Below, piece by piece: positions 9,067-18,226 of a stretch of 64,000 nucleotides of DNA (the stretch's first letter is position 1; every line of letters begins with the position of its first letter). Source of the stretch: Arthrobacter globiformis NBRC 12137 (GTDB lineage Bacteria; Actinomycetota; Actinomycetes; Actinomycetales; Micrococcaceae). A program made the position numbers and the translations under genes. The stretch lies in the NCBI RefSeq assembly GCF_000238915.1, contig NZ_BAEG01000051.1, forward strand, positions 1 to 64,000, read 5' to 3'. A model generated the notes under the pieces. The model was not told the DNA's origin. It did not search any database and saw only the letters and a list, made by a program, of their open reading frames with translations.

Positions 9067-9099
9067 GCGTCATGGAGACCGGTTGTGCCCCCATGACGC
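9067..9099 (-). terminator. Hairpin terminator after rpe
   Basis: Arms 9067-9075 (GCGTCATGG) and 9091-9099 (CCATGACGC) form a perfect 9-bp stem with a 15-base loop, 15 bases beyond the rpe stop. There is no U-tract. It separates the def-fmt-rsmB-rpe transcript from the riboswitch-controlled operon. Confidence 0.6.
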
Positions 9100-9113
9100 T
9101 TGCCCCTGAGGAC

Positions 9114-9776
9114 CTAGGGCTTAAGGCTGCCGGCCTTGCGCAGCCGGTCGATGGCTCCGGACGGATCCGCGGCGCCATACACTGCGGACCCGGCGACGAA
9201 GACGTTCGCTCCGGCTTCTGCGGCACGGACGATGGTTTCCTCGGTAATTCCGCCGTCCACCTGGATGGCAACGTTTACGCCGGATCCCTCGATCGCGGCG
9301 CGGGCGCGGCGGATCTTGGGCAGGGTGAGGTCAAGGAACGCCTGGCCGCCAAACCCGGGTTCCACCGTCATGATCAGCAGCATGTCCAGCTCCGGAAGCA
9401 TGTCCAGGTACGGCTCCACCGCCGTGGCGGGCCGGAGCGCCATCCCGGCCTTCGAACCCCGGGCGCGCAGCTCCCGGGCTAGCTTCACCGGAGCAATCGA
9501 GGCCTCGGCATGGAACGTCACGGACGCGACGCCGGCGTCCGCGTAGCCGGGAGCCCAGCGGTCGGCGTCGGAAATCATGAGGTGGGCGTCCAGCGGAACC
9601 GGGCTGACTGCCTGGATCCGCTGGACCACGGGAAGGCCCAGGGTGAGGTTGGGGACAAAGTGGTTGTCCATCACATCCACATGCACGGAATCAGCGTTGC
9701 TGATTTTCTGCAGCTCGGCTTCGAGGTTCACGAAGTCGGCGGAGAGGATGCTGGGGTTGATGCAGCACTGCGTCAT
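9114..9776 (-). CDS. rpe: Ribulose-phosphate 3-epimerase
   Basis: 220 residues from the ATG at 9776, preferred over the upstream ATG at 9824 because AAAGGA lies eight bases before it and because '[12 protein letters not shown]' begins the family domain. It interconverts ribulose and xylulose 5-phosphate. Metal and catalytic residues are visible in '[17 protein letters not shown]' (Asp), 'DAHLMI' (His), '[10 protein letters not shown]' and '[11 protein letters not shown]' (second Asp). It follows rsmB by 73 bases and supplies pentose phosphates upstream of RibB in metabolism. Confidence 0.95.
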   Translation of the reverse strand: MTQCCINPSILSADFVNLEAELQKISNADSVHVDVMDNHFVPNLTLGLPVVQRIQAVSPVPLDAHLMISDADRWAPGYADAGVASVTFHAEASIAPVKLARELRARGSKAGMALRPATAVEPYLDMLPELDMLLIMTVEPGFGGQAFLDLTLPKIRRARAAIEGSGVNVAIQVDGGITEETIVRAAEAGANVFVAGSAVYGAADPSGAIDRLRKAGSLKP

Positions 9777-9849
9777 GCGGGGTCCTTTCGCGGGACGGAA
9801 GTCCGGAGATGCGGGGTCAGTCAATCGGAAGTCAGCACTTCCTGGGCAG

Positions 9850-11475
9850 TCAGGATTTGCGGCGGATAAGGGCGAGGAACATGGCGTCCGTGCTGTGGAC
9901 GTGTGGCCACAGCTGCGCGGTCTTCTCGTGACCGGCGCCCAGGCCGCCGCCCAGGCTGACGGCGTCCAGCACGCTGCCGGCGTCCAGGAGTTCCAGGTCG
10001 TCCCGTTTGCGCAGGACGTCGCTGACCACCGCCGTGGTTTCGGCCGGGTGCGGCGAGCAGGTCACGTAGGCCACCACGCCGCCGGGCCGCACGGCCGCCA
10101 AGGCAGAGTTCAGCAGGTCGCGCTGCAGCGGCCCCAGGTCGGCAAGGTCCTTGGGCGTGCGGCGCCAGCGGGATTCGGGCCGCCGGCGCAGGGCTCCGAG
10201 CCCGCTGCAGGGCACGTCCACGAGCACGCGGTCAAAAGCGGCAGGCCGTTCCGCGCCAACCTCCCTGCCGTCGCCGGTCCTGACGGTCCAGACGTCCGAA
10301 GGAACAGCGGACAGCGCCTGGCTGACCAGTTTGGCCCGGTGCGGGGCGGGCTCGTTGGCGAGGAGCGTGGCTCCCCGTTCGTTTGCCAGCGCGCCCAGCA
10401 GGGCTGCCTTGCCGCCGGGCCCGGCGCAGAGATCGAGCCAGGCCTCCCCGGCGGTGTCTTCTCCTGTTGCGGCGGTTTCCGCATCCGCCGCGTTTTCGCC
10501 AAGCCCTGCGTTTTCGGCACGCCCTGCGTCGAGGCTGGCAGCCGCCAGGGCCCTGGCCACCAACTGGGAGCCGACGTCCTGCACGCGCGTAGTGCCGGAC
10601 CGGACCGACTCCAGCCGGCCGAGGTCACCGCCGCTGGAGAGCGCTGACCCTTCCACCAGTTCGCCGGGGACGGCGCCGTTCTCCAGGGCCTCGTCCAGGC
10701 TTCCCAGCCCGGGAAGGGCCACCAGGTTGACCACGGGGGCCGCGTTGTCGGCTTCCAGCAGATCATTGATTTCGCCGACCGGGCGTCCGTGTGCCACCAG
10801 GGACTGCCGCAGGGCCCGGACAATCCACTCCGGATGGGCGTACCGGACGGACGCAACCTTGGTCTCGTCCGGCTCGCCGGCGACCAGCTCGTCAAGCCAC
10901 TCGTCCAGGCTGCGGGCCGCTACCTTCCGGAGCACGGCATTGATCAGTGCCGACGGACCGGCACCGATGACCGCACGGGCCAGGCCCACCGTCTGGTCAA
11001 GGGCCGCGTGTGCGGGTACGCGCATTGCCAGCAGCTGGTGGACCCCGATGCGCAGGGCATCCAGGACAGCCGGATCCAGCTTGTCCAGGGGCCGGTCCAC
11101 GCAGCGGGCGAGGATGGCGTCGTACGTGCCTTGGCTCCGCAGCGCCCCGTAGCTCAGTTCGGTGGCGAATCCGGCGTCGCGCCGGTCGAGGCCATGCTGC
11201 CGGATGCGCGCCGGCAGCACGAGATTGGCATAGGCGTCCTCGGCAGCGACCGCGCGCAGAACTTCGAACGCCACCAGCCTGGCGGGGTCTGCCCTGCGGG
11301 TGCGCTGCGACGGTGCGCTCTCGGTGAAGTTGCGCTGGGGGCCGCGGTTGCGTTCCCGGCCCTGCGCATTGCGGCGGCTGGCTCCTCCCCCGCCCTGGCC
11401 GCCGGCGCCTGAACCGCGCTGGCCGCCGCGGCTTGATCGGCCCTGCCCGGATCCGCTTCTGCCGGAATCACTCAT
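9850..11475 (-). CDS. rsmB: 16S rRNA m5C967 methyltransferase (RsmB family)
   Basis: 541 residues. A low-complexity Gly/Arg/Ser/Gln head (~1-60) precedes a NusB-like RNA-binding domain (~65-200) and a Rossmann methyltransferase domain. Seen: SAM-binding [18 protein letters not shown], '[21 protein letters not shown]' and '[16 protein letters not shown]', holding the two Cys of m5C methyltransferases. An acidic Ala/Glu-rich insert of ~30 residues ('[19 protein letters not shown]') interrupts the region just before the SAM motif. The ATG overlaps the fmt stop by four bases, so it is coupled to the def-fmt unit. Confidence 0.93.
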   Translation of the reverse strand: MSDSGRSGSGQGRSSRGGQRGSGAGGQGGGGASRRNAQGRERNRGPQRNFTESAPSQRTRRADPARLVAFEVLRAVAAEDAYANLVLPARIRQHGLDRRDAGFATELSYGALRSQGTYDAILARCVDRPLDKLDPAVLDALRIGVHQLLAMRVPAHAALDQTVGLARAVIGAGPSALINAVLRKVAARSLDEWLDELVAGEPDETKVASVRYAHPEWIVRALRQSLVAHGRPVGEINDLLEADNAAPVVNLVALPGLGSLDEALENGAVPGELVEGSALSSGGDLGRLESVRSGTTRVQDVGSQLVARALAAASLDAGRAENAGLGENAADAETAATGEDTAGEAWLDLCAGPGGKAALLGALANERGATLLANEPAPHRAKLVSQALSAVPSDVWTVRTGDGREVGAERPAAFDRVLVDVPCSGLGALRRRPESRWRRTPKDLADLGPLQRDLLNSALAAVRPGGVVAYVTCSPHPAETTAVVSDVLRKRDDLELLDAGSVLDAVSLGGGLGAGHEKTAQLWPHVHSTDAMFLALIRRKS

Positions 11476-12392
11476 TGGAATACCACGCTTTCGAGGGATG
11501 CCTGGCCGCGCGCCCAGTCGGCGGCGGCCATCATTTTCTTGCCTGCAGGCTGCACCTTGGTGAGTTCGACGGCATGCGAACCCGTCCCCACCAGCACGCT
11601 CTTGCCGGCCAGCGCCAGCTGTCCCGGCTGGACATCGGTGACGTCGGGACGGAGCCGCACAGGCTCAAGCTTCAGCCGCTGGCCGTCGAGGGTGGTCCAG
11701 GCTCCCGGTTCGGGTGTCACGCCGCGTGCCCGCCGCCCCACGGACAGGGCCGGCTCCGACCAGTCGATGCGGCCGTCGTCGATGGTCAGCTTGGGCGCCA
11801 GGCTCACTTCCCCCTCCTGGGGAAGCGGCGACGCCGCGCCGGACCCGATGGCGGACAGCGTCTGGGCGAGCAGGACGGCGCCGCTGTGGGACAGCCGTTC
11901 AAGCAGTGCCCCGGAGGTGTCCTCCGGCCCGACGGCTTCGGTCAGCGTGCCGATGACAGGGCCCGTATCGAGTCCCTCCTCGAGCTGGAAGGTCACGGCA
12001 CCGGTGATGTCGTCGCCGGCGATGACGGCCCGCTGCACCGGGGCCGCGCCGCGCCAGGCCGGCAGCAGCGAGAAGTGCAGGTTGATCCAGCCGTGCCGCG
12101 GAATATCGAGGGCCACGCGGGGCACCAGCCCGCCGTAGGCGACAATCGCGGCTACGTCGGGGCGGATCTCGCCGATCCGTTCGGTGACGGCTGTGTCCAC
12201 CCGGGACGCGTGGATGATGTCGATGCCGAGCTCGGCGGCCCGGGCTGCGACGGGCGAGGGCGTGAGCACACGCTTGCGTCCCACCGGCGCGTCCGGCCGG
12301 GTCAGCACCGCGACGATCTCGAAGCCGGCGGCCACCAGGGCATCCAGCGAGGGGACAGCTACGGACGGTGTTCCGGCGAAGAGGACCCTCAT
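11472..12392 (-). CDS. fmt: Methionyl-tRNA formyltransferase
   Basis: 306 residues. It formylates initiator Met-tRNA using 10-formyl-tetrahydrofolate. Diagnostic features: MRVLFAGTPSVAVPSLDAL at the start, the catalytic loop 'INLHFSLLPAWRGAAPVQRAV' and the C-terminal tRNA-contact domain. The start overlaps the def stop by four bases and its end overlaps rsmB by four. The def-fmt pair is the classical formylation/deformylation operon. Confidence 0.97.
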   Translation of the reverse strand: MRVLFAGTPSVAVPSLDALVAAGFEIVAVLTRPDAPVGRKRVLTPSPVAARAAELGIDIIHASRVDTAVTERIGEIRPDVAAIVAYGGLVPRVALDIPRHGWINLHFSLLPAWRGAAPVQRAVIAGDDITGAVTFQLEEGLDTGPVIGTLTEAVGPEDTSGALLERLSHSGAVLLAQTLSAIGSGAASPLPQEGEVSLAPKLTIDDGRIDWSEPALSVGRRARGVTPEPGAWTTLDGQRLKLEPVRLRPDVTDVQPGQLALAGKSVLVGTGSHAVELTKVQPAGKKMMAAADWARGQASLESVVFQ

Positions 12393-12991
12393 CCGGCAGC
12401 GCCGAAGCTGCCGGTTCCGGACGTTGCCGCGCCGAAGCTGCCGCCACCGAAACTGGAGCCGACGGTCTTGGCGCGCTTGGCGGTGGTTTGTTCGGTGATG
12501 GAGTCATAGTTGGCGTTGCGGATGGAGCGCAGGGCGGCCTTGCGGTCCTCACCTTCGAGCCGGTCAGTGAAGAGGATGCCGTCCAGATGGTCGGTCTCAT
12601 GCTGGAAGCAGCGGGCAAGCATGCCCTCCGCCTCCACAGAGACGGGGTTCCCGTTAATATCGACGCCGGTGACACGGGTGCTGCGGTAACGGCGGACCGG
12701 GAAGCCCAGGCCGGGGATGGAGAGGCACCCCTCCACCTCATCCGGCTGGAAATCTTCACTGTTTTCCAGCACAGGGTTGATGATGTGGCCTTCAACGCCG
12801 CCGATCCGGTAGGTGAAGACCCGCAGGCTGACGCCGATCTGGGGCGCGGCCAGGCCTGCGCCCTCCACGTCCTCCATTGTTTCGGTCATGTCGGCAACGA
12901 GCCTGGCCAGCTCAGGCCCGAAATCCGTGACAGGGTCGGCAACCGTGCGAAGCACGGGATCGCCGATGATACGGATATTCAGAATTGCCAT
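12389..12991 (-). CDS. def: Peptide deformylase
   Basis: 200 residues. It removes the N-formyl group from nascent proteins. All three motifs are present: GAGLAAPQIG, EGCLSIPG (Cys metal ligand) and QHETDHLDG (HExxH). A Gly/Ser/Phe/Ala-rich tail of ~25 residues follows the enzyme domain and looks disordered. The ATG at 12991 opens the def-fmt-rsmB operon. The upstream gene ends 117 bases away. Confidence 0.96.
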   Translation of the reverse strand: MAILNIRIIGDPVLRTVADPVTDFGPELARLVADMTETMEDVEGAGLAAPQIGVSLRVFTYRIGGVEGHIINPVLENSEDFQPDEVEGCLSIPGLGFPVRRYRSTRVTGVDINGNPVSVEAEGMLARCFQHETDHLDGILFTDRLEGEDRKAALRSIRNANYDSITEQTTAKRAKTVGSSFGGGSFGAATSGTGSFGAAG

Positions 12992-13108
12992 GTGCAGTCA
13001 TTTCCTCACGGTGAACGGGTAAACGGATCCAGTCCAGTTTAGTTGCTGCGGCCTGCCCGGCGGAGCTGACGGCGGGGTCGGGCCCGGCCAGCCCGGGCGC
13101 GGGAAGGG

Positions 13109-13954
13109 TCAGGAGAACACCGGCGGCGCCAACGGCAGCAGCGCGGGTCCGGCGCTGACAGTGTCCGCGGACATTTCCCACACCCGGCGCAGGGCACAGA
13201 ACTTCCACCAGTGGTGCTTCAGGACTTCAGGATTAGCGCGGACAGGCCGGACCTCGGTTTCACCGATCGCCACGGCGAGCAGCACCGGGGTATCGCCGTG
13301 CTGCCACGGCTCCCACTCGCCGGCCACGGGATCCACCAGGCTTTCCTCCGCCTTCATGCCGGCAACAAGCTGCATGACCACTTTGTCGTCCAGGGGCTTG
13401 ACCTGGCCGTCGCGGGTGGTCCCCTTGGTCTTGTAGTCAATGAGGCAGGTGCGTCCGTTGATCTTCGCAACGAGGTCCAGTGTTCCCGCGTAACCCACCG
13501 CCGTGTTCCACACGGTGATCTCCGGGGCGATCGGCTCCACCCGGAACAGCTCCCACCATTCATCGAAGCGGGCGGCGAAGGCTTCCTCTCCGTTGGAGGC
13601 CAGCGCTTCACGGGCTTCCTTCATCTGGTGCGGCCGGCCGAGGGCACGCAGGGCCACCTGCTCGCAGTAGTAGTGCACCCGGTCCCCGCGCTGCGCAGCC
13701 TCGTCCCGGTATGTTTCAGCCGCCTTCGCCGCGCGATTCACCGCCTGCCGCACCCGCGCTGGGCTGCCAAGGATCTCCGGCAGCGACGGATCCTTGGCCA
13801 GGCTGCTGGCGCCCATGTAGCCGAACCAGCCGTCCAGTCCATGGGCCTGCTGCCCAATGACGGTGGTGATGGAGGGAACCGTGAACTGCTCCGTGGTGGA
13901 GCGGGCGTACATACGGCCATATTCCGTGGCGTGGGCGAGGAGTGGAGCGGTCAT
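13109..13954 (-). CDS. PD-(D/E)XK nuclease superfamily protein (RecB/Cas4-like)
   Basis: 281 residues. The nuclease core is recognisable: GDRVHYYCEQVALRAL (conserved His/Glu helix), E/V...'NTAVGYAGTLDLVAKING' with the catalytic Asp, then TCLIDYKTKG giving the D-x-K pair, and a Gln-containing helix 'KVVMQLVAGMKAEE'. No helicase motif or Cys cluster for an iron-sulfur centre is evident, unlike true Cas4. Similar proteins occur in actinophages and in actinobacterial chromosomes. It stands between def and tRNA-Val(CAC) with no other phage gene nearby, so I cannot say whether it is a relic of an integrated element or a resident DNA-processing enzyme. Confidence 0.8.
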   Translation of the reverse strand: MTAPLLAHATEYGRMYARSTTEQFTVPSITTVIGQQAHGLDGWFGYMGASSLAKDPSLPEILGSPARVRQAVNRAAKAAETYRDEAAQRGDRVHYYCEQVALRALGRPHQMKEAREALASNGEEAFAARFDEWWELFRVEPIAPEITVWNTAVGYAGTLDLVAKINGRTCLIDYKTKGTTRDGQVKPLDDKVVMQLVAGMKAEESLVDPVAGEWEPWQHGDTPVLLAVAIGETEVRPVRANPEVLKHHWWKFCALRRVWEMSADTVSAGPALLPLAPPVFS

Positions 13955-14000
13955 GGTGAGACTCTTTCACGGGGGTCAGACATTGATGCGGAAACAGAAA

Positions 14001-14032
14001 AGCCCGCCCCTCCCAGTTCTATCTCCTGGGCT
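14001..14032 (-). terminator. Probable terminator of tRNA-Val(CAC)
   Basis: On the minus strand AGCCC (14032-14028) can pair with GGGCT (14005-14001), with inner CCCAG/CTGGG pairing, followed by a TTTTCTGTTT tract. It lies ~20 bases past the tRNA 3' end. Confidence 0.45.
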
Positions 14033-14050
14033 GAACGGACTTTCCATCGG

Positions 14051-14122
14051 TGGGCGATACTGGGTTCGAACCAGTGACCTCTTCGGTGTGAACGAAGCGC
14101 GCTACCACTGCGCCAATCGCCC
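14051..14122 (-). tRNA. tRNA-Val(CAC)
   Basis: 72 nt on the minus strand. The acceptor stem GGGCGAT/ATCGCCC with discriminator A, anticodon stem CTTCG/CGAAG and loop TTCACAC give anticodon CAC. The T loop is GGTTCGAACC. CCA is not encoded. It is close in sequence to the two tRNA-Val(GAC) copies on the other strand; the differences lie in the anticodon arm and one position each in the D and T arms. Confidence 0.96.
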
Positions 14123-14430
14123 CGATGCATTTGAATGCTAGCGGACAATCGCGGGTTAACGGAAATCGGCGCCTTGACCCATGGAGAAGGTCAGCGGAGC
14201 AAGGTGCTCCAGCAACGCCCAAGGCCGTAACGCAGCACGGGGCCCGTCACTCCAGGCCCCCGGAACTACACCCCTGTAATTCGAAAATTTCCCTAGAATT
14301 CAAGGAAGTACGGCTTCCCGAGCCACACCGCCGGCACTCGATTTGGAGTTTCCCGGAACCTCCTATAGAGTTCTTACTCGTTGGAACGCGACGAACTGCC
14401 GAATACGGCAAGGAATCGCAGCTCCGAAAT
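14123..14430. other. Intergenic region between divergent tRNA units
   Basis: This stretch of 308 bases has no supportable gene. It is AT-richer than its surroundings in the second half and contains a promoter for the tRNA operon at 14342-14369. The rest shows no RNA fold or ORF I can name. It must also hold the promoter of tRNA-Val(CAC) near its left end. Confidence 0.5.
14342..14369 (+). promoter_or_regulatory. Promoter of the tRNA operon
   Basis: TTTGGA at 14342-14347 and TATAGA at 14364-14369 with a 16-base spacer resemble a sigma70-type promoter. The predicted start near 14376 leaves a ~55-base leader before tRNA-Gly. Confidence 0.55.
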
Positions 14431-14503
<73 letters not shown>

Positions 14504-14550
14504 CGCAGGACACTGTCACGGCACTGGTTCCCCGGAATCAAGGCCTACAC

Positions 14551-14621
14551 GGTGGGTTGGCCGAGAGGCGAGGCAGCGGCCTGCAAAGCCGTATACACGG
14601 GTTCGAATCCCGTACCCACCT
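14551..14621 (+). tRNA. tRNA-Cys(GCA)
   Basis: 71 nt. Acceptor GGTGGGT/ACCCACC, discriminator T (usual is U73 for Cys), anticodon loop CTGCAAA giving GCA, and T arm CGGGTTCGAATCCCG. Second gene of the tRNA operon. Confidence 0.96.
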
Positions 14622-14659
14622 CGGTGAAAGCCATGGTTTCCGGTGATACCGGATGCGAT

Positions 14660-14731
14660 GGGCGATTGGCGCAGCGGTAGCGCGCTTCCCTGACACGGAA
14701 GAGGTCACTGGTTCGATCCCAGTATCGCCCA
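14660..14731 (+). tRNA. tRNA-Val(GAC), copy 1
   Basis: 72 nt. Acceptor GGGCGAT/ATCGCCC plus A, anticodon stem CTTCC/GGAAG, loop CTGACAC giving GAC. It is followed by a small hairpin AGCAAG-GAAA-CTTGCT at ~14734-14749, a possible processing signal. Confidence 0.97.
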
Positions 14732-14791
14732 CCAGAGCAAGGAAACTTGCTTGTAGTTGAACGTTCGGCCACGCGGCTGGACGTCAAAATT

Positions 14792-14864
<73 letters not shown>

Positions 14865-14916
14865 CTCTTGATCCTTAGGGATCCGAACCCAGGATACCGC
14901 CGGTTCTGCCGGCTCC

Positions 14917-14988
14917 GGGCGATTGGCGCAGCGGTAGCGCGCTTCCCTGACACGGAAGAGGTCACTGGTTCGATCCCAGTATCGCCCA
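14917..14988 (+). tRNA. tRNA-Val(GAC), copy 2
   Basis: 72 nt, same sequence as the copy at 14660, anticodon GAC. Last gene of the tRNA operon, followed eight bases later by a strong terminator. Confidence 0.97.
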
Positions 14989-14995
14989 CGAAACA

Positions 14996-15024
14996 AAGCA
15001 GCTCCCCGGAGCTGCTTTTTTCTT
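14996..15024 (+). terminator. Intrinsic terminator of the tRNA operon
   Basis: AAGCAGCTC (14996-15004), loop CCCG, GAGCTGCTT (15009-15017) and then TTTTTCTT. A perfect 9-bp stem with a U-tract, unusually classical for this GC-rich genome. Confidence 0.9.
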
Positions 15025-15136
15025 GCGCTCATACAGTTTGACAAAGTTTGTCAAGAACTCCTTGGCAGGCGCCGGCTTCGGGGCTAGGATCGAATGCGGA
15101 GGAGCGAACTGGCTCCGCGATTGAAGGGAGGTGCTC

Positions 15137-15373
15137 GTGGGTTTACTTGACGATCTAAAGGGCAAGGCTCAGGGTCTGATCCGCGGCAACGAGCAGGCCA
15201 TCAAGGACGGCATCACCAAAGCAGGTGATTTTGTCGACTCCAAGACGGGCGGCAAATACACCAGCCAGGTGGATAAGGTCCAGACAGGCGCTTCCACTCT
15301 CGTTGACAAAGCCAATGAGAGGCCTACCCAGGGACCGGCGGACAACGTGCCGCCGGCTGAGAAGGCTCCGTAG
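15137..15373 (+). CDS. Small MT0933-type antitoxin family protein
   Basis: 78 residues. The GTG at 15137 is chosen because AGGGAGG sits six bases before it and the family starts MGLLDDLKGKAQGL. The pattern 'NEQAIKDGITKAGDFVDSKTGGKYTSQVDKVQ' matches the MT0933/Rv0909 antitoxin family (helical, Lys-rich, with the D-x-K-T-x-G-K-Y motif). The C-terminus is Pro-rich. In mycobacteria Rv0909 pairs with the toxin Rv0910, but no toxin-like gene adjoins this one, so it is either an orphan or has another role. Confidence 0.8.
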   Translation: MGLLDDLKGKAQGLIRGNEQAIKDGITKAGDFVDSKTGGKYTSQVDKVQTGASTLVDKANERPTQGPADNVPPAEKAP

Positions 15374-15408
15374 CCAGGATTTGCCGGGCTTCGCCCCTAA
15401 ACGTCAAA

Positions 15409-15455
15409 AAAGGTGCCGGTCCCGCCGAGAGGCGGCGCCGGCACCTTTCGTTTTC
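15409..15455. terminator. Bidirectional intrinsic terminator (antitoxin gene / zapE)
   Basis: AAAGGTGCCGG (15409-15419) pairs exactly with CCGGCACCTTT (15438-15448), with further GCCG/CGGC pairing inside. On the plus strand TCGTTTTCC follows; on the minus strand CCTTTTTTG follows, so it can end both convergent genes. Confidence 0.85.
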
Positions 15456-15523
15456 CCGAAAGAATTCCCGTGTGTCTGCAACGCCCATGTCTGCAAAAAG
15501 CCTGTGCCTACACGAGCCGGTGC

Positions 15524-16561
15524 CTACGACGGCTCGTGGTTCTGGCCTTCGCGTGCCAGCGCTGTAAGCCGGGAGACCGCCCTGAAGTACTTCTTCATGT
15601 AGCCGCCGTTCATCATTTCCTCGGTGAACAGCTTGTCGAACGGAACGCCGCTGGCAAGGATCGGAACGTCCTTGTCGTAAAGGCGGTCGGCCAGCACCAC
15701 AAACCTCAGCGCCACCGCCTGCTCGGTGATGGTTTCCACGTCCCGCCAGACGACGCCGTCCACGCCGTCAAGCAGCTTGCGGTAGCGGCTGGGATGGACA
15801 CCCGCGAGGTGTGAGATGAGGGTACTGAAGTCATCCTCGGCAACGGTCTTGCCGTCGAACTCCGCCTTCATGTGGGCATGGAGTTCGCTGTTCCGCAGTG
15901 GTGCAGGCGCAGCCGGGAGGCCGCGGTGGCGGAAGTCTTCGCCGTCAACCCTGATGACGTCGAACTGGTCCGCCAGGACCTGGATTTCACGCTGGAAATC
16001 CACGGCGGCAAACCGGCCGTCGCCCAGGGATCCGGGCAGAGTATTGGATGTGGCCGCGAGCTTCACGCCGGCGTCGGCCAGTTCCCGCATCAGGCGGGAC
16101 ATCAGGACCGTGTCGCCTGGATCGTCGAGTTCAAACTCGTCAATGCACACGAGCTTGTAGGAACTCAACGCGTCGACGGTTTTCCGGAAGGACAGGGCAC
16201 CCACCAGGTTGGTGTATTCCACGAAGGTGCCGAAGGCCTTTGGGCCGGGGGCAGCGTGCCAGAGCGATGCCAGCAAGTGGGTCTTTCCCACGCCGAATCC
16301 GCCGTCGAGGTAAATGCCGGCGCGGGTCGCGTCCTTCTTGCCAAAGAGCTTCTTGAACAGTCCCCCGCCGTCCCCGGCGCCGACTCCTCCGGCAAAAGCC
16401 TGCAGCGCGTTCACTGCCGCCGCCTGGCTTGGCTGCTTCGGGTCTGGCCGGTAGCTTGCAAATGACACCTGCCCGAACCTGGGCGATGGGTAGAAACCTT
16501 TGAGGAGCTCATCCACCGACACCGCCGGCGTCCGGGTGGCGAGCTTTTCGATCTGTACCAA
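15524..16561 (-). CDS. zapE: ZapE/AFG1-like ATPase
   Basis: 345 residues from the TTG at 16561, chosen because 'VQIEKLATRTPAVSVDELL' begins the family; the open frame extends to 16693 but the extra 44 residues look non-coding. Walker A is GGFGVGKTH ('YLDGGFGVGKTHLLASLWH'), Walker B is 'KLVCIDEFELDDPGD', and sensor 1 is 'LAATSNTLPG'. AFG1/ZapE proteins are AAA-like ATPases linked to cell division in proteobacteria and protein quality control in mitochondria; the actinobacterial role is not settled. It is divergent from sseA. Confidence 0.88.
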   Translation of the reverse strand: MVQIEKLATRTPAVSVDELLKGFYPSPRFGQVSFASYRPDPKQPSQAAAVNALQAFAGGVGAGDGGGLFKKLFGKKDATRAGIYLDGGFGVGKTHLLASLWHAAPGPKAFGTFVEYTNLVGALSFRKTVDALSSYKLVCIDEFELDDPGDTVLMSRLMRELADAGVKLAATSNTLPGSLGDGRFAAVDFQREIQVLADQFDVIRVDGEDFRHRGLPAAPAPLRNSELHAHMKAEFDGKTVAEDDFSTLISHLAGVHPSRYRKLLDGVDGVVWRDVETITEQAVALRFVVLADRLYDKDVPILASGVPFDKLFTEEMMNGGYMKKYFRAVSRLTALAREGQNHEPS

Positions 16562-16779
16562 GGTGGTCCATTCTGCTGGTGATTTGTCCCCAGCAAGAAT
16601 ACCGGCATTGGCCGCCCGGCCTGCCGGCATCGCCTTGCTGCCCGCCATGCCGTGAGCAAGCACACATTTCGTCCTGTTAACACACAGAAGCATTCGTCCC
16701 GGCCCGTGGCTAGTGTTGGACCAGTGACCCGCCGTCCCCCGGCGGTCTGACCTGACCGTTTCAGTGAAAGGCCATACGC

Positions 16780-17703
16780 ATGTCCTACCCCGTTGAACAG
16801 AACGAAAAGTTCGCCGCCTACGCGCACCCGGAGCGGCTTGTTTCCACCGAGTGGCTGGCCGCGGCCATCGACGCCGGCGCCCTTAACGACGGCAAGCTCG
16901 TTGTGGTGGAGTCCGATGAAGACGTCCTGCTCTACGAAACCGGCCACATTCCCGGCGCGGTCAAAATCGACTGGCACACCGACCTGAACGACGAAGTGAC
17001 CCGTGACTACGTGGAGGGTGAGGCATTCGCCGCCCTGGCCGCCGCGAAGGGCATTTCCCGCGACACCACCGTGGTCATCTACGGGGACAAGTCCAACTGG
17101 TGGGCTGCCTACGCCCTCTGGGTCTTCAGCCTCTTCGGCCACGAGGACGTCCGTCTGCTCGACGGCGGCCGCGACAAGTGGATTGCCGAAGGCCGTCCGC
17201 TGACCACCGACATCCCCTCCCCGGCCGTGGCGGACTACCCCGTGGTGGAGCGCAACGACACCCCCATCCGCGCCTTCAAGGAAGACGTCCTTGCCCACCT
17301 TGGCAAGCCGCTGATCGACGTCCGCTCCCCCGAGGAATACACGGGCCAGCGCACCCACATGCCTGCCTACCCCGAGGAAGGCGCGCTGCGCGGCGGCCAC
17401 ATTCCCACCGCAGCGTCGATCCCGTGGGCACGGGCAGCAGCAGAGGACGGCACCTACCGCAGCCGCGCCGAGCTTGAGGCACTGTACCTGGGCGAGGCCG
17501 GACTCACCGAGGGCGACGACGTTGTGGCTTACTGCCGCATTGGCGAACGCTCCAGCCACACCTGGTTCGCACTCAAGTTCCTCCTCGGCTTCGAAACCGT
17601 CCGCAACTACGACGGCTCTTGGACGGAATGGGGCAACGCAGTGCGCGTGCCGATCGCCAAGGGCGCGGAACGCGGCGCGGTGCCGGCACTTGCCTCGAGG
17701 TAA
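16780..17703 (+). CDS. sseA: Thiosulfate/3-mercaptopyruvate sulfurtransferase, two rhodanese domains
   Basis: 307 residues with two rhodanese domains. The first (~20-145) lacks a catalytic Cys, as usual; it has '[20 protein letters not shown]'. The second (~165-300) has the active Cys252 in '[15 protein letters not shown]'. It transfers sulfane sulfur to thiol or cyanide acceptors. SufE follows 50 bases later, and the sseA-sufE pairing is common in actinobacteria, suggesting a link to sulfur trafficking. Confidence 0.93.
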   Translation: MSYPVEQNEKFAAYAHPERLVSTEWLAAAIDAGALNDGKLVVVESDEDVLLYETGHIPGAVKIDWHTDLNDEVTRDYVEGEAFAALAAAKGISRDTTVVIYGDKSNWWAAYALWVFSLFGHEDVRLLDGGRDKWIAEGRPLTTDIPSPAVADYPVVERNDTPIRAFKEDVLAHLGKPLIDVRSPEEYTGQRTHMPAYPEEGALRGGHIPTAASIPWARAAAEDGTYRSRAELEALYLGEAGLTEGDDVVAYCRIGERSSHTWFALKFLLGFETVRNYDGSWTEWGNAVRVPIAKGAERGAVPALASR

Positions 17704-17740
17704 GTAGGCGTAAAAAAGCGGCGGACGGCGACAACCTGCG

Positions 17741-17746
17741 TAAGCT
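17741..17746 (+). promoter_or_regulatory. -10 hexamer TAAGCT before sufE
   Basis: It ends seven bases before the ATG at 17754. GGAAG lies only two bases from the ATG, too close for a ribosome site, so a leaderless internal promoter is likely. Confidence 0.4.
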
Positions 17747-17753
17747 GGAAGTG

Positions 17754-18212
17754 ATGAGTACTCAAGCACTTCCCACCGCCCTGGCGGAGATTGTCGACGA
17801 CTTCCAGGCACTGAGCGAGCCCGAGCGGCTGCAGCTCCTGCTGGAGTTCTCCCGCGGCCTGCCGGATCTGCCGGAGCGCCTGAACGACCACCCTGAGCTG
17901 CTGGAGCAGGTGGTGGAATGCCAGTCGCCTCTCTTCCTCACCATTGAGACGGAAAAGAACGACGGCGGTTCCCCCGCCGTCCGGCTGTTCTTCAAGGCGC
18001 CGCCGGAGGCCCCCACCACGCGTGGTTTCGCGGGAGTGCTGCATGAAGGACTGGACGGCCTCACCGCCGAGGAGATCCTGGCTGTACCGGATGACATGCC
18101 GGAACTGCTCGGCCTGACCCGCGCCATCACGCCGCTGCGCATGCGCGGCATGACCGCGATGCTCGGGCGCATCAAGCGCAAGGTGGCCGCCGCGGCCAGG
18201 CTCTACGCCTAG
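17754..18212 (+). CDS. sufE: SufE family protein
   Basis: 152 residues from the ATG at 17754, where SufE similarity begins ('LPTALAEIVDDFQAL'). SufE accepts persulfide from a cysteine desulfurase on a conserved Cys; here the candidate is in 'VVECQSPLFLTIE'. The helix 'FAGVLHEGLDGLTAEEILAVPDD' and 'LTPLRMRGM'-like segment 'ITPLRMRGMTAMLGRIKRKV' are typical of the family. It follows sseA and precedes ybaK by 14 bases, so the three probably form one unit. Confidence 0.93.
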   Translation: MSTQALPTALAEIVDDFQALSEPERLQLLLEFSRGLPDLPERLNDHPELLEQVVECQSPLFLTIETEKNDGGSPAVRLFFKAPPEAPTTRGFAGVLHEGLDGLTAEEILAVPDDMPELLGLTRAITPLRMRGMTAMLGRIKRKVAAAARLYA

Positions 18213-18226
18213 GAGCCGGACCCCGC

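Noticed and set aside
13109..14122. Prophage or integrative element at tRNA-Val
   Set aside because: Only a single nuclease gene is present; no integrase, excisionase, structural gene or tRNA-end repeat is visible.
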